DNA of 64,000 bases, from positions 1 to 64,000 of the forward strand of contig JAFGFI010000320.1 in NCBI GenBank assembly GCA_016931185.1, given 5' to 3'. The notes under the pieces were generated by a model. It was not told the origin of the DNA. It ran no database searches and worked only from the letters and a program-made list of their open reading frames with translations. The DNA is from Anaerolineae bacterium (lineage in GTDB: Bacteria > Chloroflexota > Anaerolineae > B4-G1 > SLSP01). This document shows, in pieces, positions 61,558 through 64,000 of the stretch; the stretch's first letter is position 1, and every line of letters starts with the position of its first letter. The position numbers and the translations under genes were made by a program.

Positions 61558-62253
61558 ATGCATTATAGCCAGATACTCATCATTGAAGACGATCCTGCCG
61601 TCGGCCAAAGCTTGAAAGCCGGCTTGGAACGTGATGGCTTTGCTGTGATCCTGAAAACAACAGGGGCAGAAGGATTGACATTTGCCCGTGACCACCAGCC
61701 GCACCTGATTTTGCTGGATGTGCGTTTACCAGACAGTACCGGTTTTGATGTGTGCCGCCAGATGCGTCAGTTAGGACTGCGGCAACCGGTTATCATACTC
61801 ACTGCCCGTCGTGAGGAAATGGATAAAGTCATCGGACTAGAAGTAGGCGCAGACGATTATGTCACCAAACCCTTTGGCTTACGGGAATTAGTAGCACGCA
61901 TCCGCGCACAACTGCGCCGGGCGTATGGGGATTTTGCCACAACAAGTGGAGACATACTCTATGCGACCGATCTGATCATTGACCGAAGACGTGGCCTCGT
62001 GCAACGAGGAAAAGAAATTTTGAATCTCACTCCTACTGAATTCCGCCTGCTCGTCTATCTAGCGCAACATCCGGGACAGGCACTGACCCGTGCCCAAATC
62101 CTTAATGCGGTGTGGGGATATACCGCTGATGTTGAAAGTGAACGCACTGTCAACGTTCATATTCGTCGCTTGCGAGAAAAAATAGAGCCAGATCCAAGCA
62201 AACCCCGGTTGATCCTCACCGTGCCGGGAATTGGCTACCGGCTCGTAGGATAA
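61558..62253 (+). CDS. OmpR-family response regulator (orphan)
   Basis: 231 aa. Receiver: IIEDDPAVGQSL, phospho-Asp in LILLDVRLPDSTGFDV, IILTARRE and DDYVTKPFGL; output winged helix LTPTEFRLLVYLAQHPGQAL ending VPGIGYRLVG. No kinase gene lies next to it. It is divergent from lacI with 137 bases between the two starts, so LacI might also affect it. ATG at 61558. Confidence 0.92.
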   Translation: MHYSQILIIEDDPAVGQSLKAGLERDGFAVILKTTGAEGLTFARDHQPHLILLDVRLPDSTGFDVCRQMRQLGLRQPVIILTARREEMDKVIGLEVGADDYVTKPFGLRELVARIRAQLRRAYGDFATTSGDILYATDLIIDRRRGLVQRGKEILNLTPTEFRLLVYLAQHPGQALTRAQILNAVWGYTADVESERTVNVHIRRLREKIEPDPSKPRLILTVPGIGYRLVG

Positions 62254-62271
62254 AATAAAAAGATGAAGGAC

Positions 62272-62297
62272 AGCCCGCCACGCGCGGGCTTTTGTTT
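62272..62297 (+). terminator. Intrinsic terminator after the response regulator
   Basis: AGCCCGC/GCGGGCT 7-bp stem with a 5-nt loop, followed by TTTTGTTT. Confidence 0.85.
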
Positions 62298-62577
62298 GCT
62301 CCAGATTACGAACTTGTAATCTTCCCGCAACCGCTATGAAACCTCGATGCTTGATACTAGAAATTGGTTGTTAGACACTCAAAAGTGGGGGAGGCTTTCC
62401 AGCCTGCCTGGCAGATAGAAATGTCTGTCCTACTTTATTATCAGAGGAATTACCCATTAACGCGGTGCGTTCACCAGCGGTTGGATGAAAATTTAGGACG
62501 AAACTAAGTTTTCAGGGGTTTTCACAATTTGTCGATTTTAAATTTGCCAATTTGCGATTTTCAAGGGAGGATCATTT
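62298..62577. other. Intergenic region before the efflux adaptor gene
   Basis: No gene. It contains GGCTTTCCAGCCTGCCTGGCA with an inverted-type structure near 62391-62412 and AT-rich sequence around 62515-62560, with no recognisable consensus promoter. Confidence 0.5.
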
Positions 62578-63936
62578 ATGAAACATTGGTGGATTGTTAT
62601 CTTTTTTATTTTGCTTGTAGCTGTTGTGGGCGGCGCAGGTTATCTGGGGTCGCGCAGCGCACAGGCAGAAGCCACACCTGTTGTACAAGCCCCCCCCGTC
62701 GTTGCAGTAACACGTGGTGATGTAGCGCAAACGGTTACCGCGCCGGGAAAACTTGTGGGAATACACCAGGTTACTCTATCATCAGATGTAAATGGACGAT
62801 TAGCTGAAATCAATGTACGTCCTGGAGATATTGTCGAAACAGGTGAAGTACTGGCACAATTGACGACCCATAATCTGGAAAACGCCCTCATCAAGGCAAA
62901 ATTGGACTTGCGTCAGGCAGAACTGGCATTAGAAGAATTACAAAAACCGGTAGACGAAGCTGATATACGTGCCGCCGAACATAACGTAGACCAGGCTGCT
63001 GCCGCATTACATGTTTCCCAGGCACAACGCGACCATACGTTAGCGGGGAATCTGCACCTCAAAGACTTACCCGATGCCCGCACCTCCGTGAAAGATAAAC
63101 AAGAATGGTACGATTCACGGCTCAAGTTACATCAACAGGAAGGGTTAGATTATTGGTTCGTGGATCAGGCGAAGCAGGATTTAGAAGAAGCACAAAAGCA
63201 TCTACAAAGACTCGAAGCGCAGGCTGCCCTGGAACAACGCAATGCAGAAAACGAGGTGACAAAGGCTTACCAAACACATCAGGAAGCGCAAGATAGTCTG
63301 GCAAAATTACAGGAAGGACAGGATTCGTTGAAATTGGAGGCAGCACATCTTAAAATCGAAATTGCACAAACGACACTTGACACAGCGCAGCACGATCTGG
63401 AAGCTGCCGCCATCACTGCGCCCTTCGATGGTGTCATACTAGAAGTTAAAGCAGGTGCCGGCGAAACGGTAGTTGCCGGTGACGCGCTTATCGTACTCTC
63501 TGACCCACGCGCCGTCGAAATTGAGGCTAATGTCATCGAAGAAGATTTCCCCCTGGTCGCCGTTGGGCAAGGCGCGGAAGTGTTCTTTGATGCGCAGCCA
63601 GAGCTTGTCCCCGTAGGAACCGTGGCCCGTATCGTACCACAGCGGCTTCCCGGCGACCGCCCGCTCTATCCCGTTATCATTGCCATGAATGAGGAACTAC
63701 CCGCCACATTAGCACCAGGGATGACGGTTGATGCATCCATCGTGCTCGACGCCCGCGAGAATGTCTTACGTCTGCCCCGTGCTATCGTCCATGCCCGCAG
63801 CGACGGCACGGCGGTGGTCAACGTATGGGATGGGCACACCCTCGCTGAACGTGACATCAAGGTTGGTCTGCGCGGTGACGTGTTCGTCGAAATTCTTGAA
63901 GGGCTGGCAGAAGGGGAAGAGGTAGTGGCAGAATGA
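62578..63936 (+). CDS. MacA/HlyD-type efflux periplasmic adaptor
   Basis: 452 aa. One N-terminal TM helix (WWIVIFFILLVAVVGGAGYL), a split lipoyl-like domain (VTLSSDVNGRLAEINVRPGD; ITAPFDGVILEVKAGAGETV), a long coiled coil between them (about residues 95-275) and a beta-barrel plus membrane-proximal end (VPVGTVARIVPQRLPGDRPL). It links an ABC or RND pump to an outer layer. The tail overlaps the next gene by ATGA. AGGGAGGATC precedes the ATG. Confidence 0.88.
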   Translation: MKHWWIVIFFILLVAVVGGAGYLGSRSAQAEATPVVQAPPVVAVTRGDVAQTVTAPGKLVGIHQVTLSSDVNGRLAEINVRPGDIVETGEVLAQLTTHNLENALIKAKLDLRQAELALEELQKPVDEADIRAAEHNVDQAAAALHVSQAQRDHTLAGNLHLKDLPDARTSVKDKQEWYDSRLKLHQQEGLDYWFVDQAKQDLEEAQKHLQRLEAQAALEQRNAENEVTKAYQTHQEAQDSLAKLQEGQDSLKLEAAHLKIEIAQTTLDTAQHDLEAAAITAPFDGVILEVKAGAGETVVAGDALIVLSDPRAVEIEANVIEEDFPLVAVGQGAEVFFDAQPELVPVGTVARIVPQRLPGDRPLYPVIIAMNEELPATLAPGMTVDASIVLDARENVLRLPRAIVHARSDGTAVVNVWDGHTLAERDIKVGLRGDVFVEILEGLAEGEEVVAE

Positions 63937-64000
63937 GCGAGGCAACGAATCACGAATCACGAACTACGAAGGCATCCACAGGCTATATTGTCATAGAAAC
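63933..64000 (+). CDS. Start of probable MacB-type ABC ATPase, cut by the window end
   Basis: ATG at 63933 overlaps the adaptor stop. The first residues MSEATNHESRTTKASTGYIV IET read into the usual ABC ATPase start (...YIVIET). The N-terminal stretch TNHESRTTK is encoded by an AATCACGAATCACGAACTAC array of the intergenic repeat family. The assignment rests on position and only a few residues. Confidence 0.45.
   Translation, partial: MSEATNHESRTTKASTGYIVIE

Overview
The window looks like a chromosomal contig of a Chloroflexota bacterium, most likely from the Anaerolineae/Caldilineae side. I infer this from several traits together: large secreted proteins ending in a YLP(I/L)xxR tail, an F420 gene cluster, a STAND ATPase with effector-associated (death-like) domains, a BMP-type nucleoside ABC operon, and many short GTAG-headed palindromes and AATTCG-type intergenic arrays. 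No rRNA is present; the only tRNA is tRNA-Asp(GTC) at 21538-21611.

Layout. 1-5.5 kb: the 3' part of a cohesin/dockerin-type secreted protein, a UPF0175/DUF3368 toxin-antitoxin pair, broken IS66-like and DDE transposases, a metallophosphoesterase, and a 156-bp MITE with intact terminal inverted repeats and 9-bp target duplication. 5.5-12.8 kb: a GT4 glycosyltransferase converging on a minus-strand run read NERD protein (frameshifted) > 41-aa ORF > decayed TPR copy > STAND ATPase > TPR protein > DMT-family exporter. This is a split NLR-like arrangement and a candidate defence locus. 13-16 kb: palindromic repeats, a decayed nitrilase-type gene, and a GH88/GH105 hydrolase between two copies of a ~140-bp direct repeat. 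16-21.1 kb: an AT-richer module foreign to its surroundings and Bacillota-like (HTH, response regulator, histidine kinase, ABC ATPase, FtsX permease). It abuts a truncated unknown gene on one side and a serine-recombinase remnant next to tRNA-Asp on the other.

21.8-33.7 kb: one long plus-strand run from a consensus promoter: GtrA, GT4, a membrane glycosyltransferase-like protein, a 1391-aa cyclase/ATPase/TPR signalling protein, and a translationally coupled 1.4-kaa secreted clan-CD (C25-like) peptidase. The peptidase carries seven tandem SIGEWS repeats whose DNA differs only at synonymous sites. 34-39 kb: a BMP-type nucleoside transporter operon. 39.1-42.6 kb: MBL hydrolase, F420:NADP reductase, CofE and an F420-type oxidoreductase. 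42.7-48.3 kb: housekeeping genes (PfkB kinase, M16 peptidase pair, AcpS, Dtd, divergent DprA-like). 48.3-49.7 kb: a minus-strand PfkB kinase and discoidin-like lipoprotein.

49.8-51.5 kb: a compact restriction-modification system in which the endonuclease carries its own HTH domain, with matching operator-like motifs in front of both genes. 52-61.4 kb: a minus-strand glycan-use operon (LacI regulator, Tat-type lipoprotein binding protein, two permeases, GH127, DUF5695). The lacI gene has a perfect sigma-70-type promoter with a 14-bp palindromic operator in its spacer and another 31 bp downstream. 61.5-64 kb: an orphan OmpR-type response regulator, a MacA/HlyD adaptor and the start of its probable ABC ATPase.

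All family assignments come from reading motifs and domain order; no database search was run.
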